DNA from: Clarkia xantiana subsp. parviflora
Lineage: Eukaryota; Streptophyta; Magnoliopsida; Myrtales; Onagraceae
Assembly (NCBI GenBank): GCA_036873135.1
Contig: JAPTYO010000005.1
Span: forward strand, 10,332,166 to 10,396,165
Length of the DNA: 64,000 bases
Reading direction: 5' to 3'
The notes below the pieces were generated by a model. It was not told the origin of the DNA, did not search any database, and saw only the letters and a program-made list of their open reading frames with translations. The translations under genes were made by a program, and so were the position numbers. Of this stretch, positions 1 through 12,494 are shown one piece after another; the first letter of the stretch is position 1, and the number at the start of each line of letters is the position of its first letter.

Positions 1-525
1 TAAAGGTTAAAAACTGAATCTATATGGACAAGATAGACAGCATCATAAACTAAGATGCTGTAAAAAATAAATGTGTAGAAACAAAGATTCTGCAAAATAT
101 AAGATTCTGGAAAAAAAATAAATTGGATTATTTTTGGACAACAAAATTGGATTAATCAGTTCTGGATATGTCTTTAAAACTAAGAATTTGAGATTTATAC
201 AAATAGAATACATAATTTGGGAAATGTTTGTTGTTTAAAAGATTATAAACATACATTGTTGAGTTACATTGTTGAGTTATATTGTTGTGTCTGTTTTTTG
301 ACATACACCAAATACCAACTATTTGAATAATACCAGACACCTAAAATCAACAAGAAACAAATTTCAGACATTTTGTTTTAACAAGTCTAAACTTTCAGAC
401 ATGTAATATCAACAAGATTAATAGTTCATGTTTGAAGTTCTAAGATGTAGTTTTCAGTTTGAAATATTAGTCTGTATTGTTTATCTAATTTTGATTGAAC
501 TTGTTGATGTGCAGAATTTTCAAAG

Positions 526-3500
526 ATGGCTACTGAACCGATCATTTTAGCAATCAATCATCATGGTGCCTTTGTAGTTGAGGATGATGGCAGCCTTAGT
601 CAGTACGTGGGGCAATTGAACTACTTGGAGATTACAAGATCATATGAGTACACGAAGCTACTTCGAGTGTTGACGGACAAGTATGGGTACCCCCAGTGGG
701 AGCACATAAATTACAGAAAGTATGGCGGTGAGGGAATGTCATTGCAGTTGGTGATGTGTAGTTCAGACTGGAATGAAGTGTTACAAAACCATCCTGAAGG
801 TACGCTGCTGCAGCTTTTCTTGGTGAAGAGCAATGTTGGAGGAGTTGATAATGTTGGATCAGGTCATGTTCAGGGTTCATCTCGAAGACCCGATGTCGAG
901 GGGGAGTACTATAACCCAACCGATGAAGACCTAATGAATACTGATTATTTATTGAAGTGTATGCAAGAATTGAAGGACAGTTTGTCTAAGGCTGCAGCAG
1001 CAAATAGTGACAGTTCTGGAGGTCCAATTCCTGTAGGTGTACCGCCATCTGCACAAACATATGACATCGAATCTTCAACCGAAGAAAATGATACAGAAGA
1101 AGAACACGAGGAAGAAGAAGAGGTTATTATGTCTGATCCAGATTGTTCGGTGTCAGATGAAAATTGGCGGCCTAAAGATGGTGTCGACGTTCATAGCACG
1201 GATGACGAATTGCACAGTTCAGATGAAGACTTTCATACTTTGGATGATACAGAGCGAGGTGATACAGAAATCTGGGAAGCAATTGCCAACGAGACAACCA
1301 CCATTGAGAAGGAGAAGGAGAAGGAGAAGGCTGCGTTGGACAGGGAGAAGGCGACCTTGGAGAAGCAAAAGGAACTTGAAAGGAGAAGAGAAATAGCCGC
1401 TGGGAAGAAGAAAATGAATGTTTCCACCCAAAGAAAGAATCGTACACCTGTTGACGGTACACCTGTTGTCGAGACGTGCAATCTAGGGGGTAAGTTATCG
1501 TACATGCATCGTCATTTTATCCTTATGTTACGAACACCTAACTAATACATGTTTGCGTCTCGTTTGTGTAGAGGAAAACCAAACACGAACTGAGGGAGGA
1601 GTCCTTGATGAAGATAAGTTATGGCATGATATGATTGGTGCCCCCATTGAAGACACAGACTCAGAATTGCTTCACCACAGCGACAGTCTTGTAAGTCCGG
1701 AGCGGTCCAATGTTGATGACGTTGATAGTCATTCGCGGTTCCCAGAATTCAAGATGGACGATAATGCGAATGCCCCGACACCAGATTTGAAGGTGGGTCT
1801 GCTATTTGCCAGTGCTGAAGCATTCCTCCTTGCATTGGCTGAGCATAGCTTAGCTCATAGATACGCATACAAGTTAAGGAACAACGGGCAGGACAAGTTG
1901 GAAGCGGTTTGTAAGCAAAACTGCGGTTGGAGGATCTATGTGTCCAAACTTCAGAATGAGGACAGTCTCCAGGTACAATGTGAATCAATATTTTGGTCCA
2001 TTATGCTTATCAAGTTGAAGTTTAAAGTTGAAAATTTATTAACTGTAAGGTTGTTTTGTTTCAGATTAAGACCTTCCATAACAAGCATGGAAAGCACTGT
2101 CAAGTGTTTAAGAGCAGTCAAATGAACGTTAAGTGGATAGTTCGACACTATCTCAACAAGTACAGGGAACAAAGACTAACCCCTGGGTACATTGTGAAAG
2201 AGCTCGCCACAGATAGACACTTTGATGTTAGCCGATTCACAGTGTTTAATGCTTGCAAGAAGATGGATACCATCATCAATGGAGAGAGAGAAAAGCAGTT
2301 TGGGAAACTGTGGGACTATGCGTTTGCCGTACGTGAAGCCAATCCAGGGAGTACAGTGAAGGTCCAGTTGCATGGTGGGAGGTTTCAGCGGTTTTACATG
2401 TGCTTACAAGCATGTAAGATCGGCTTTAGAGATGGATGCAGACCGTTCTTTGGACTAGACGGCTGCCACCTCAAAGGGCCTGAACAAGGCCAACTGTTAT
2501 CGGCTGTCGGTCAAGATCCAAACAACGGGTTATTCCCTATTGCGATTGCTTGGGTTGAGGCTGAAAGGTATGATTCCTGGCAGTGGTTTCTGGACCTTCT
2601 CATGAAGGATATAGGCACGGGTCGAGGTGAAAGGGGTTGGGTCATCATGTCTGACAGACAAAAGGTATGGTTCTTGTAATTTAAAATTTTTTGTTTGAAG
2701 ACTCAGATGTGTTGACGTGGGTGTACTGTCATTTAGGTTTGTTGAAATTGGGTGTCTAGTTATATCAGCTTGTTGAAATTAGGTGTCTAGTTATTTAGGC
2801 TTGTTGAAATAAGGTGTCTAGTAATTTAAGTTTGTTGAAATTAAGTTTCTACTTATTTAGGTTTGTTGAAATTGGGTGTCTAGTTATATCAGTTTGTTGA
2901 AATTAGGTGTCTTGTTATTTAAGTTTTTTGAAACTAAGTTTCTAGATATTTAGGTTTGTTGAAAATGGGTGTCTAGTTATATCAACTTGTTGAAATTAGG
3001 TGTCTAGTTATTTAGGCTTGTTGAAATAAGGTGTCTAGTAATTTAAGTTTGTTGAAATTAAGTTTCTAGTTATTTAGGTTTGTCGAAATTGGGTGTCTAG
3101 TTATATCAGTTTGTTGAAATTAGGTGTCTAGTTATTTAGGCTTGTTGAAATAAGGTATCTAGTTGTTTAAGTTTTTTGAAACTAAGTTTCTAGTTATTTA
3201 AGTTTGTTGAAATTGGGTGTCTAGTTATATCAGCTTGTTGAAATTAGGTGTCTAGTTATTTAGGTTTGTTGAAATTGGGTGTCTAGTTATATCAGTTTTT
3301 TGAAACTAAGTTTCTAGTTATTTAGGTTTGTTGAAATTGGGTGTCTAGTTATTTAACTTTCTTAAACTTAGTTGCCTGGTTAATTAGGTCATCTTGAAAT
3401 GGTTAATTAAGCTACTTCTTGACAGGGACTGGTGAATGCAATAGAAGTAACGTGTCCTGGAGCTGAGCATCGATTTTGTGTCAAGCATATTCATGACAAC

Positions 3501-5718
3501 ATAAAGGGACAAGGTTGGAAGGGTTTGGCAATTAGGGATCGTGTTTTTGGTGCAGCATCAGCTTGCCTCAGAAAGGAGCATAACGACCACATGGAAGCAC
3601 TTAAAAGGCTGAAAATTGAGGCATTCAACTACCTAATTCAGATCCCCAAGGAACAATGGGCAAGGAGTTATTTTTCTGAACATTCTAAGGTTGATGTCAT
3701 CCTAAACAACCTGAACGAGAGCTTCAACAATAGTATTAGGGAAGCAAGGAACAAGCCTATCATCACAGCGTTTGAGATTATTAGGAAGAAGCTGATGAAG
3801 AAGTTCCAGGAGAAGAGGGAGAAGGTACCCAAATGGAAAGGAGAGTTAGGTCCAAGAATATTGAAGAAGATCGGAAAGGGCTCATCTGTTGCAATTTCCT
3901 GCAACGTGTGTTACTCTGGTGGGCACCAGTATGAGGTTGAGTACCAATGCAGAGTGTATGCTGTCAACCTCCAGCAGCTTCATTGCACGTGCCGCCAATA
4001 TCAAATTTCTGGGCTGCCATGCGGACATGCTCTGAGATGCGTCAGACAAGAGTCTGCTCCGTTGTCAGCTTTTGTACATAAAAGCATGACCAAAGATGCA
4101 ATGTTGAAGGCGTATGATCCGATTATCTATCCCGTGCCAAGTGAGGAATTTTGGGAAGAACAGAATTGCATCCCGATAAGGCCTCCCAACTTTAGAAGAC
4201 AGTCAGGTAGGCCTAGACATGTTAGGAGGAGGGCAGCACACGAGCCTCGACCCAACAAACTAAGGAGGACCTTCAAAATTAAATGCTCTATCTGCAAAAG
4301 CGGAGATCACAATAGAAGAGGATGTCCGATGAATCCGTTTAGACAGGTAATTCCTTGTACACCATATTACTTACCCAAATTGAGCAATGGACTAAAATTG
4401 TACATTTGAAATTGTAGGTTGGGGTTGAGGGTGAAACTGAGGTTGCCGTCGAATCCGCTGCCAACACCGAGCCTGTCACCAACGAGGTGGAATCAGATGT
4501 TGAGGTAAGCTTCATTGGAAAATCTTACACTGTGTAGGATGGAAATGTGCAACTGAATAAAACTAACACTTAGGTTTTATCAGGGCTCAGATTGGCTGAA
4601 ATATCCAGGTGATGAGGTAGACGATAGTACAACTTTGGCAGACTTCCTTAAGGTAAGTTTAGCAAGATCTGTTTATTTTTAGTCTGCTTGGCTGTAAATT
4701 TTTAGTATGATGTTTGGTTTGTTTTATAGACTTCAGGAAAATCTGTTAAGAAGAAATCAAAGAAGAGGAAACAGCAACCTGATGATGATCAAACGTTGGC
4801 TGCGAATTTACAGGTATGGTACTTATGTTTGCTGGGTTGATTTTCATTCATGTGTCGGTTTAAAATATGGTGTCTACTGAGGAGGGCTTTGTAGAAATAT
4901 GGTGTCTAAAGATCTTTGGAGATTTGGTCTGTACATATTAATGAATTTTTATACATTAATGTGTGCTCATATTTACTGGGTTAAAGTAATTGATGTTCAA
5001 ACAATTGAATTGAAATATGCAGTCAGCTAGAAAATCCTCGAAGAAGAAGTCAAACCGTCCAGCTGAGGATGGCCAGGAGGAGCATCCTGGTCAAGAAGAT
5101 GAGCCCCCAATTGATGCAACCAACCGTCCAGCTGATGATGGCCAGGAGGAGCATCCGGGTCAAGAAGATGAGCCCCCTGTTGATGCAGTCAATCCTCCGT
5201 CTGAGGATGGCCAAGAGGAGCATCCGGGTCAAGAAGATGAGCCCCCTGTTGATGCAGTCAACCCTCCGTCTGAGGATGGCCAAGAGGAGCATCCGGGTCA
5301 AGAAGATGAGCCCCCTGTTGATGCAGCCAACCTTCCAGCTGAGGAGGAAAACCAGATGGAGGGTCATCCGGTTGAAGATGAGCCCCCTCTTGATGCAGCC
5401 AACCCACCAGTTGAGGACAACCAGAAAGAGGGCCATCAAATGGAAGAAGAGGGACCAAAAGTTCAAGAATTGCCACTAGATTATGAGGATGTGACTCCGC
5501 TTCGTATGGTACTCCCTCCAGCAGAACTCCAGGTTGAAGTACCAAACGAAGTTCGTAAGCGCATAGGTTATCGAAAGAAACTGGCAGTCAGAAGGCCAAG
5601 TTCCTCTAAGACGCCTAAACTGAGGAGGAGTATGAGACTTAAGAACCCGAACGTGGTACCTGCCAAACAATCGCAGAAGGTCATAACAATAGATGATGAT
5701 GGGAAGGGAGGGAAGTGA
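526..5718 (+). CDS. MuDR/MULE-type transposase, eight exons
   Basis: Exons read 526-1489, 1572-1972, 2065-2664, 3426-4346, 4418-4504, 4584-4652, 4730-4813 and 5023-5718. All junctions are GT-AG and keep frame, giving about 1273 aa without a stop. Order: a PB1-like N-terminal domain (about 1-105), acidic linker, a Lys/Glu coiled stretch (about 265-300), the Mutator DNA-binding region (about 395-520), then the MULE catalytic core. Likely catalytic residues are D577 in FGLDGCHLKG, D652 in SDRQKG (split by intron 3) and E753 in NNLNESFNN. A SWIM zinc finger has C842, C844, C854 and H856; a zinc knuckle has C942, C945, H950 and C955. The tail is basic, then an acidic repeat, then basic again (nuclear-type). 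The protein should cut and join element ends in the nucleus. The start is the first ATG in frame, after an AT-rich leader. Splicing is my reading and has no transcript support. Confidence 0.88.
2690..3400 (+). repeat. Tandem array inside transposase intron 3 (about 31-bp unit)
   Basis: Intron 3 (2665-3425) is almost entirely copies of a unit of about 31 bp such as TTGTTGAAATTAGGTGTCTA plus GTTATTTAGG, with higher-order alternation (gggtgtct/aggtgtct/aagtttct). At least 18 copies can be counted. The core TGTTGAAAT...GTGTCTA resembles blocks in the element's terminal repeat (TGTTAAAAT...TGTCTGAA). The array separates the exon carrying the second catalytic Asp from the exon carrying the Glu. Confidence 0.85.
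5050..5450 (+). repeat. In-frame minisatellite in the transposase tail
   Basis: The last exon holds about five copies of a 69-bp unit, encoding 23-residue repeats of the form N-R/P-P-A/S-E-DGQEEHPGQEDEPPVDA. The first four copies are nearly identical and the later ones diverge (ENQMEGHPVEDEPPLDA). The product is very acidic. Because the unit is a multiple of three, copy number can change without loss of frame. The shadow ORFs in other frames here are an effect of the repeat. Confidence 0.85.
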
Positions 5719-7188
5719 AATACTCTTATGTCGCAATGTTGTGTTTTGGGGGAGATGTATAGGTACTCCTTTTAGTTTGTCTTTGTTTACTTTGCGGTAT
5801 GTCGTGGTTTGGGAGATGTCGTGGTTTGGGAGATGTCGGAACTCCTTTTGGTTTGGATTTGTCTACTTTTGGGTAAAAAGGCCTCCCAACTTTTGACTCG
5901 TCATCACTGTAGAGTACAATAGGTATGATGTGGTTTGGTAGATGTCGGAACTCCTTTGGTGAATGTATTTGTCTACTTTTGGGTATGAAGATTGTATGGT
6001 TTGTGGTACACATTTTGGCTTGACTCTATCGACTCTATCTGTGTTGGACATCTAATAACATCTTAACTTGCAGACTTCCTATTTCAACATACTTTCAGAC
6101 AGCTATTAACAACGACATTAATATTAGACAGTCTATTTCATTCAACAAATTAAATCTTTGAGACATCTAATAAAAATAAGGTCAATATTTTTGAAATTCT
6201 ATTTTAACAACTCTATAATATCAGACACCTTACTTCTACAACTTAAATCTTTGAGACATCTAATAACAATAAGATCAATATTTAAGACATTCTATTTTAA
6301 CAACTCTATAATATCAGACACCTTACTTCGACAACTTAAATCTTTGAGACATCTAATAACAATAAGATCAATATTTAAGACATTCTATTTTAACAACTCT
6401 ATAATATCAGACACCTTACTTCCACAACTTAAATCTTTGAGACATCTAATAACAATAAGATCAATATTTAAGACATTCTATTTTAACAACTCTATAATAT
6501 CAGACACCTTACTTCCACAACTTAAATCTTTAAGACATCTAATAACAATAAGATCAATATTTTAGACATTCTATTTTAACAACTCTATAATATCAGACAC
6601 CTTACCTCGACAACTTAAATCTCCGAGATATCTAATAACATTAATATCAATATTTTAGACATTCTATTTTTACAACTCTATAATATCAGACACCTTACTT
6701 CTACAACTTAAATCTTCGAGACATCTAATAACAATGTGATCAATATTTTAGATATTCTATTTTAACAACTCTATAATATAGGCACCTTACTTTCACAACT
6801 TAAATCTTTGAGACATCTAATAACATTAATTTAACAACTCAATCTTTAGACATTCTATTTTAACAACTTAAATCTATTTTAACAACTCAATCTTTAGACA
6901 TTCTATTTTAACAACTCTATAATATCAGACACCTTACTTCTACAACACAAAAACTTTGAGACATCTAATAACTGTATGATCAATATTTTAGGTATTCTAT
7001 TTTAACAACTGTATAATTTCACACAACTCTTAATCATTCAAAGTGAACATCTTCAAACACTTGTAGAACTTAATGGAACAAAACATGAATATAAACAGCG
7101 GAAATAATTCTTAATAGTTCATCATCAACTGCATCAACAAGTCTTACAAAATGACATAAACTTAACCCTGTCATAGATAATACAGTTC
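5719..7188. repeat. Region between the convergent MULE genes, with a 93-bp tandem array
   Basis: After the transposase stop there is about 400 bp of 3' flank, with a short repeat of gtcgtggtttgggagat and tttggttt-type blocks. From about 6125 to 7010 a 93-bp unit is repeated, first near-identically (6150-6560), then with decay. Each unit holds TTTTAACAACTCTATAATAT followed by CAGACACC, then a GAGACATCTAATAACA block. These are the complement-strand form of the motif in the intron 3 array and terminal repeat. A 135-aa ORF across the array is only a result of the 93-bp (31-codon) period. Confidence 0.8.
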
Positions 7189-7827
7189 TTATTTCCCTAC
7201 TAATAATGCAACTATCAGTCCCATACATAAGCAAAATATGATAGAACGATACATTCTATGAAGTCGCTTCAGTTTTGCATCAGCTTCACTTAACATTCTC
7301 TCAGACCTGGCTGCAATCCTAGCTGAATGGGAACACATGCCATCTGGAACCCACATGAAAAAGCCGCAACCAAGGTCCTTCCCCTAAAACATGAACAAAC
7401 GAGATGACATAACCAATTGGACGATAATTAATTCAATTTTGAACTTCTCTCAACTTTAATTAATCTACATTACAGTAAAAGTTAATAAATTCCAGAATAA
7501 ACAATTGCTAGGGCTGACCAAAACCCTAAAATTACACTACTTTTGCAGAAATTTCGGATTTGAACACAAATTGAACTTCAATTAGTCTTAATCGACAATA
7601 ATTGAGGATAATACAAGTAGACCCAGACCCAATTACTGTAAAGGATTGCTTACATTGTAAAAAGGGCAGCCATAGAACCTGCGACCGAAGTTGTCCGCTG
7701 TCCACGATGTTCTAACAACAGCAATAACGCCGTGTTCACAGTAAACGGGCTCCGCGAAGTCGCAACCACGAGTCCTTGTCGAAATTGGACGGTTCCGTCT
7801 CGCCGAGCTGGAAGAAGAGGACGCCAT
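7189..7827 (-). CDS. zf-GRF protein with C-terminal membrane segment, second gene of the MULE
   Basis: Two exons on the minus strand, 7827-7654 and 7383-7189, with GT-AG junctions, give 122 aa. Residues about 20-80 form a GRF zinc finger: CDFAEPVYCEHG, then the typical TSWTADNFGRRFYGCP block, then GCGFFMWVPDG after the splice. A charged helix (SERMLSEADAKLKRLHRMY) and a hydrophobic segment of about 20 residues (IIFCLCMGLIVALLV) end the protein. This is the layout of the plant At4g04775-like family, whose function is not established. It lies tail to tail with the transposase and inside the right terminal repeat, as mudrB does in MuDR, but it is not visibly related to MURB. It may be an accessory element gene or a captured host gene; the intact frame favours recent use. 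Confidence 0.82.
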
Positions 7828-8069
7828 AATGTGAAGAACCCTAATTTTTTTTCTTCAGAACCTGTTCTTCCTCTTCCTTCTTCTAATCTGCACTCATGTT
7901 TCTATTCTTGAAGTGAAGGCACGTGATATTGCACGGTTTTGTTATAATTTGAGTATAGGGGTATTTTAGTCATTTCAAATGTACTAAAATTATTAATAAA
8001 ATTGGTGAAAATATTTAAGGGGGCAATAAAGTCATTTCACCGAATTCTGTCTAAGTTAACAGTTTTTTT

Positions 8070-8189
8070 GGACGGAAAATCAATTTTTAACAAAATTGAA
8101 ACCTTGGACACTTTATTTTAACAAATGAATCTTCAGACAGCTGATTTTAACAGAGGGCAAACCTTGGACAGTTTTTTAGTTATTAACCC
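8070..8189 (-). repeat. Right terminal inverted repeat of the MULE
   Basis: Read inward on the minus strand it begins GGGTTAATAACTAAAAAACT, then has two to three spaced copies of a TGTTAAAAT...TGTC block. The outer 30 bases match both ends of the 30072-30572 element almost exactly. About 110-120 bp is likely terminal repeat, although the inner limit cannot be set without the left copy. Confidence 0.8.
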
Positions 8190-11100
8190 TAAAATTAATT
8201 TAACTAGTTTTTTTTTTCTAATATTACAATATTATGTTATTTAAGAAAAAACATTATGCATATTTTAAAAAAGGATATATACAACATAATGTATATTTAA
8301 TAATGTTTTTATATTCAATATTCATTCAGTTTATATATATATATATTAGAATATAAATAAAAAGTATCATATATACATGTGAAAACATAATATAGAATAT
8401 ACATATAATCACAATACAATACATAAACCTACATAAATATTAAATATAATGTAAAAATTTACTACAATTATTACATATAAATATAATATAAGACTTATAT
8501 ATTTCATTTTTTTTTGGTAATGATTAAAATAGATAAGTTTTTCAATATTATATAAATGAAAAATTTCAATTTTTTTTTTTTTCACAAAATCAGTTTCAAC
8601 GATTTTAATTTTTAAACTTTTTTTAACACTAATCTCAGTTTTTTAGTTCAATTGTCTTACCCGCACGCACGGAGGTAACATCTAATTTTATTTAATTGAG
8701 TGTAATTTATTGTTTAGCATATATTCATTTGTTAACTAGAGTTTGGACTAACTTACCAGTCAAACTACATCATATATTCATTTCCTACCACTTAAATATA
8801 TTACCTTATTTTTATTAGACCTATTCTTTAGCCAACATGCAAACTTTCCATAAAATATAAAATATTACTTTCTGCTTATTTTGTAGTATATTATACTCTC
8901 ATACTGTATTACCATCCATAATTTACCAATTTTAATTCACTACCATATATAGTCAAGATAATTATTAATTTTTAGAATTTAAATTAATAGCTGGAAAAAA
9001 AAAGTCGATATATTTACTATGAAGTTTTAAATTATCTAATTTGCTGAAACTATTCTCTAAATATTTGACAATTTTTTGTAGATATAATACAGGTAAACAT
9101 ATGTTTAATTAGCAGATAAAAATAATAATTTTCTTTTATAATTAGTTGTATATGAAGTACTAAAAGTTGGTAATTGTTATGGAGCTGTTATGAAAGAAAA
9201 TTTACATCAATTTCATTATAGTTTCTGATTTAATGTTTTTATTTCCTTTTTCTGTAAATGATTTTATTTTTCCTAACAATTATTTACACATGTTAATAAA
9301 GAGTTTTTTTTTTCTAATTTATATATATTTTATATTTCACTTTTAAGAAATCAGCCTAATTAATTTACCTTACGATTAAGAGTTTTTTTCGTGTTAACAA
9401 AACACTTTGTCGAATTCCGAAAGAATAGTAAGAATAAATACCTGTCGAGACCCTTAAAGAAGCAGTAATACAACATTTCATTCACACTAATTCAAAAGAC
9501 GGAATATAACTAAATCATTACCTCAATTCCTCAACTACCTTTCATTTTTTTTAATATTCGGTACATCATTTATCCAAAAGTGTTAATAACAGTATAGATG
9601 ACTCGATTCACCTAATTGGGGCTTTTCCTAACTCGAGCTTGTCCCAGACCTAGTCGTTTGGTTTATGAAACCATGTCTAGCACGAACCCGGATCAGGGCG
9701 ATATCTCTGAATTGACCAATTAAATCATGAACGACATAGGGTTTTGATCAACCAGATGAGCTAAATGGCTCAGTCTGGCCAAGGGTCATGCTTAACATGG
9801 TATCCCTTCTATAAGATACCAGCAATACAAAGAAGCCGAGGAGGAGGATGAAGTCCCCTCAGATTAGGTGGACAATTTAGCATGAACTCGGGTTAAGACG
9901 AGCTCTCTATGAGTACTGTATATTAACATTTTTAGCTAAGTTAGGTACCAAATTTTAATTAAAATTTTGAAAGGTACCAAAACAATACACCTCTCAAAAT
10001 TAAGTTATATTCCAATCAAAAGAAAATTGGATCTCATTTGACAAACTCTCTAAAGTACATTGACCTAAAAATTGAACTACCGTTCATTACGTAGTATTTT
10101 CTTTCAAAAATCTATTAAACTGAATGAATCTTTGAGAGAAAATTGTACATTGCTAAAAAAAAGACACATTTCAAATAGTGATGAAACTGTTTATCAAATG
10201 GAACGGTAGCCAAACGCCTAATTTGAAGTGTGATTGACAAAAAAAAAAAAAAAAAAAACTAAACCTGATAATTTTATTTTATTTGTATTATTTTTTCACT
10301 AACTATCTAAAACACTCTATAATTATCCGTAAAATAGTCTAATAAGAATCTTCTAATTAAGTTTTTTTTCCTGTAAATAGTAGTTTATGTATTTATATTT
10401 TATTATTTTATAAAGTAGCTATATTAAATGAATCTAGAAAAAAAAAACATTTTTATAACATTTCTTAGAGAAAAAGTTTTGTTTTGTTTTCTTCGTGATG
10501 ACACATGAAAAGCAAGATTACATTTGAATGGGTATCATTTACAAGAAACCGTTTCTCTGTATTTATTTCTAGCAATTTTCCCTCTATAATGAACTAATTT
10601 GGATATCTCCCCCAAGGTTCATTTATATCCTAATCTACCCCACACTTCAGTATCTTATGAAATTGCACTATATATTATATGTAGGTAAACGTTAGTTTAA
10701 ACCTAGCTGAGCTCTTTAATCGAATAGATATATGCATGACAAAAGAATACAAGAACCAAAAGTTTATCAATAGTACAAATTGTTTGTTTCATATCTTTCG
10801 ACTTTCATTATAAAAGTAAACTATTATCTATATATATATATAGTTTATAATTTTTACAAGGTTAAGTATGTTATGGTCTTGGACTTCTCAAAAAAAGGGC
10901 TACAGAGAAGAGCTACGGTGAATACCTAGAATAAAAAAACCTCTGTTGGGCATATCTAACTTCAATTTTAACCGCTACATATACTACTATTAAAAGCATC
11001 CAAGGTTAAATTTGATACTATCTCGGCATCACTTACTCAACATTCTTTTAAAGCAATTTTAAACCTCATATTTGAGGACCGAGGTTAATAATTAAGAGCA

Positions 11101-11382
11101 TTATATTATCAATACGATTATTAATGAATTATGTGACAATGTGACTAAATTTACAAGAAATAGTGTCAATCTCAACCTAAAAATCCAATTAAGTTCGGAA
11201 CCTCGATTTAGTAAAATACTATATTCAAACGTAAATTAGAAATTGCAGTGGTTCCGAACTATTAAATTCTAGAAGTTGTCATGTATTGTTTTTTTGTTAG
11301 AGTGGTCAGAATATTAGTCTCATATGAGCTATTTGAAAAATATTGAATCCTGAATTGTAATTCTCTAAAATCATTTCATCAT
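8190..11382. other. AT-rich intergenic region, no gene seen
   Basis: No coding region, splice-linked ORF or transposon end could be supported. The stretch has TA-rich runs (8335-8345), poly-A/T tracts (20 A at about 10240-10258) and a less AT-rich block at about 9600-9900 that may be retrotransposon debris but shows no readable domain. It ends at the MYB gene promoter. Confidence 0.6.
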
Positions 11383-11390
11383 TATAAAAG
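11383..11390 (+). promoter_or_regulatory. TATA box of the MYB gene
   Basis: TATAAAAG lies 102 bp before the ATG at 11493 and is followed by a CT-rich leader (TCTCAATCTCTTCTCATTCT), a normal plant arrangement. It supports the chosen MYB start. Confidence 0.6.
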
Positions 11391-11661
11391 GGACTAGTTG
11401 AGATTTTTTGCACTTAAATATTTTTCCAAAATATAAAATAAACTATCAATTTTCTTCCCCGATCTCTCAATCTCTTCTCATTCTCTGCTCTCATGGCGTC
11501 GGAAATCAACTTCAATGGTGCTATTCAGTTCACTTCTGATTTTCCTTTGGAAGATCGTAACCGTAGCGATCGTCAAACTGATGTATCGCCTTTGGAAAGA
11601 GATGTCAATTCTCACCATCTTAATGGATTTAACCAATTTTCCAATCTAGGGTCCTCAGTAA

Positions 11662-12080
11662 GAGCATCCACAATGGTATTACGTAAAGGTTACGTAAACG
11701 TGGGTCCTACATATTTATTTAAGTAAAGCAACAAAAACTATCTACAGTGGTTTTACATAGCATTCCTTAAAGATGGGACCCACACGTAAATTTATGTTTT
11801 TACATAAAGCATTCCTTAAATTTAAGTAATGCACTATGTATTACGTAACCAATTTTTTTTATTATAAATTAATTCATTTTATAACTAATGCTAATATCTT
11901 ATTGGTGGTTGTTGGAAAATTTAATAATAAAATATATTTAAGGAATATGTTTAAGTAATACGATTGCAGAGAAAATATTTTTTACGCGTGTCTTAAATTT
12001 ACGTATTACTTAAAGTGTACATAAATATCTACGTGGCAACTTTAAACAATACAATTTATGTAAAACTATTGTGGATGCTC
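11662..12080 (+). mobile_element. Tourist-like MITE (PIF/Harbinger type) in MYB exon 1
   Basis: Ends are GAGCATCCACAATGG and its complement CTATTGTGGATGCTC, flanked on both sides by TAA (11659-11661 and 12081-12083), the usual PIF/Harbinger target duplication. The 419-bp interior is AT-rich with no ORF. A related copy in the opposite orientation lies at 32678-33020. The left junction also creates TCA|GTAAGA, a good splice donor. The nearest acceptor at the right junction (CTCTAAG) would put the exon out of frame, so harmless removal by splicing is not supported. Confidence 0.85.
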
Positions 12081-12494
12081 TAAGCCCTTTCACTATGCTA
12101 GAAACATCCGCAAGCGCAGGTTTCAAGCAACGAGAGCCCACATGCGAAAGTTTCTACCGACCTGCGCCCTCATGCTATGACTTGTTTTCTAACAAGTCTG
12201 ATATGGATATACTTGATGAGATTATTCCTCTTATCAACAACGATGAATTTATGGATAAACTTTTCAATGTTGGCATATCGTCGCAATTCCAATCCATGCC
12301 TATTAATGATCGGCAGTCCGATGATCTTCTGTCAGACGACCATACCCAATTTGAATCATTCATGGAGCATCCCCGAGAACTTCATGTAAGGAAACGTCAA
12401 TTCTCACAAAGAAAGCTTAAAAGTGCTCAACAAGAACTGGATACGAACTGAATGAACCTATTATCAAGGGTAGATGGTCTCCTGCTGAAGATAG

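Larger units (their letters stand above)
1..8189 (+). mobile_element. Autonomous Mutator-like element (MULE), left end outside window
   Basis: The stretch carries an intact MuDR-type transposase gene, a convergent zf-GRF gene and a right terminal inverted repeat ending in ATTAACCC at 8189. The same terminus, to within a few mismatches, bounds a complete 501-bp element at 30072-30572, which fixes the end. The 9 bases after the end (8190-8198, TAAAATTAA) are the predicted target duplication; the matching left copy and left terminal repeat must lie upstream of position 1. Bases 1-525 are AT-rich and contain loose copies of the subterminal motif (cagacat...atcaacaag). What is seen: both genes and one end. 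Inference: the element is, or recently was, autonomous. Confidence 0.8.

Noticed and set aside
5050..5479. Long ORFs in other frames and on the minus strand over the transposase tail
   Set aside because: Shadows of the 69-bp in-frame repeat of the real exon.
6158..6565. 135-codon plus-strand ORF made of 31-residue repeats
   Set aside because: It exists because the 93-bp tandem unit is a multiple of three. There is no gene context and the later units carry stops.
8650..8690. Possible Helitron end (TTACCCGCACGCACGGAGG)
   Set aside because: No proper hairpin and no CTAG end at the expected distance.
11658..12083. Splicing of the exon 1 MITE as a new intron
   Set aside because: The donor TCA|GTAAGA is good, but the acceptor TCTAAG at the right junction leaves the downstream sequence out of frame.
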